Below are positions 62,687 through 64,000 of a DNA stretch of 64,000 nt, one piece after another. The notes below the pieces were generated by a model. It had not been told where the DNA came from and searched no databases. It was given only the letters and a program-made list of their open reading frames with translations. Each line of letters starts with the position of its first letter. Within the stretch, counting starts at the first letter, position 1. The position numbers and the translations under genes were made by a program. The stretch is from Diphasiastrum complanatum (taxonomy: Eukaryota; Streptophyta; Lycopodiopsida; Lycopodiales; Lycopodiaceae). The DNA lies in assembly GCA_029204225.1 (NCBI GenBank), contig CM055105.1, positions 49,345,227 to 49,409,226 on the forward strand, given 5' to 3'.

Positions 62687-62724
62687 GCCAGGCCATGCTG
62701 GCCTGCCTCTCTCTCTCTCTCTCT

Positions 62725-63262
62725 AAATATTTTCAAAACAAGTTCTTTCCTTTGGAGGCACTATTTACAAGCATTGGTGTTTATAATTAGCTAAAATACA
62801 AGTTTGTATCAAATAATCTAAATCATAAAATGAGGTTCTCAGCTCTGAGCGACAAATAACCCTGGCACTTTCTGGAATTCATCACCTAGGTCGATAACCA
62901 AATTGATTTACATAGATGATATAGGATAAATCTCTCTCTCTCTCTCTCTCATGGGCTCTGTTACATACATATATCGCTTTATTCTTCGCAAGTCTCTGTG
63001 GAATGCAAATGTCACGTACTAACCTTATTTACTATTGAGGGCGGGAGAAAAAATGCCTTACTATAATAAAAGACCCCACATAATAGAAAAAGTTTTAAAA
63101 AAAAATGGTGGGAAAGTTGTGAATCTTTCAACGGCCAGGATTTGTGCACATTATGGATAGTCAATCTAACGGTGAGTAGCAATTTGCACTTAGTACACCT
63201 AAGTGTCCTCTGTATCTATAAAGAGTGAAATCACACGATCCTATTCACTTTTCTTCATACTT

Positions 63263-63309
<47 letters not shown>

Positions 63310-64000
63310 TTCCTGCTCTCCTGGTGCTCTACCTTATGGTGATTGCAATTGAAGAGAAAAACTCGTGGATGCTACTGGAAGAGCAATCGTGTGAACGATA
63401 CTGCAAACTAAGGTGAGAGTGATTTGAGGAATGGTAGCTCGTTGATAATGAAGGATGTATGCTGTGCTTTATGATTAGGAATGGATGCTTACTAATTGTT
63501 GTGATTACCATTGTGTAGTAGCAAATATTGGTTTGCAAAATTGTGATTGGATACTCTTGCAATCAAGCGCTGCCTCAAGGATCAGTAGTGGGCATTCTTA
63601 CAGGTATTTTTTCAACCTCTGTTGATCTATGGTTGGCACTGGACAACAATTCAGATGTTTGCAATAAATATCACTTTTTATGAATAATGTATAGTCACTG
63701 GCCAACGCTCTTTCTATAGCGGAATTGGCTGCTGGCCAGCGCTAGTTTTTGGCAAAAACATTCATTATGCTAGTGCAATTTAGCAATGCCTTGCATGCAA
63801 GCATAACTCCACGTATTTTTCAGTATGGAATGATAGCAAAAGTGCGATGGACCGCTGCCCTTCCATATAGATGTCGATGATACCAATGGTGATAGCTTAT
63901 ATGTGGTTGATAAGAGTACTCTTTCTATACTCCATTGGCTGTAACTTGCTATGATTGATTGCTCTGGATGATTGCTTTGGTAAAAGGATAGAAACTATGA
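62725..64000. repeat. Microsatellite-rich terminal stretch without recognised gene
   Basis: (CT)n runs lie at 62932-62950 and 63264-63304. The rest is unremarkable with no conserved protein motif. Confidence 0.6.

Overview
This is a eukaryotic, land-plant nuclear window. It holds a spliced gene with GT-AG introns, an intronless plant-type ATL RING-H2 gene, a 14-3-3 fragment, and many Ty1/copia, Ty3/gypsy (chromovirus) and LINE copies that use plant-style initiator-tRNA-Met primer sites. Very long TE-filled introns and abundant (AG/CT)n suggest a large-genome plant, perhaps a fern or other spore-bearing lineage; that placement is inference.

Region 1 (1-36,913) is one gene on the + strand: the downstream 18 exons of a plant PHIP/BRWD-type protein (WD40 repeats, acidic/basic linker, cryptic Tudor-like region, bromodomain). 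All exon phases join correctly except exon 16, which carries one extra base in an A5 run and so breaks the frame. The 5' end of the gene lies outside the window. Intron 1 (304-14,870) holds LINE fragments nested with a nearly intact, young Ty3/gypsy chromovirus (1,227-7,442). Intron 7 (16,506-25,195) holds a 325-bp TRIM-like mini-retrotransposon whose LTRs contain a tRNA-like sequence, a decayed LINE, a truncated Ty1/copia element and a hAT/DUF659 transposase remnant. Intron 10 (25,976-30,299) holds an LTR with a primer site and a decayed Ty3/gypsy. Intron 15 holds a 775-bp non-autonomous hAT-like element inside a ~183-bp tandem repeat.

Region 2 (36,914-52,900) is a graveyard of decayed elements: Ty1/copia pieces on both strands, a foldback element with 221-bp arms, a dispersed repeat beginning with (CT)n, a 1.17-kb solo LTR with target duplication, and gypsy remnants.

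Region 3 (52,900-55,200) carries an intact ATL-type RING-H2 E3 ligase gene preceded by a degenerate tandem repeat. Region 4 (55,231-64,000) has a second copy of the (CT)n-headed repeat, a copia element with stops and frameshifts, a 14-3-3 pseudogene fragment ending in (TC)n, inverted repeats around AT microsatellites, and microsatellite-rich sequence with no recognised gene.

The strongest candidates for something undescribed are the TRIM-like element with a tRNA-like LTR (16,648-16,972) and a recurring arrangement in which LINE bodies and other repeats abut long pure (TC)n tracts, suggesting a LINE lineage that targets or is tailed by this microsatellite.
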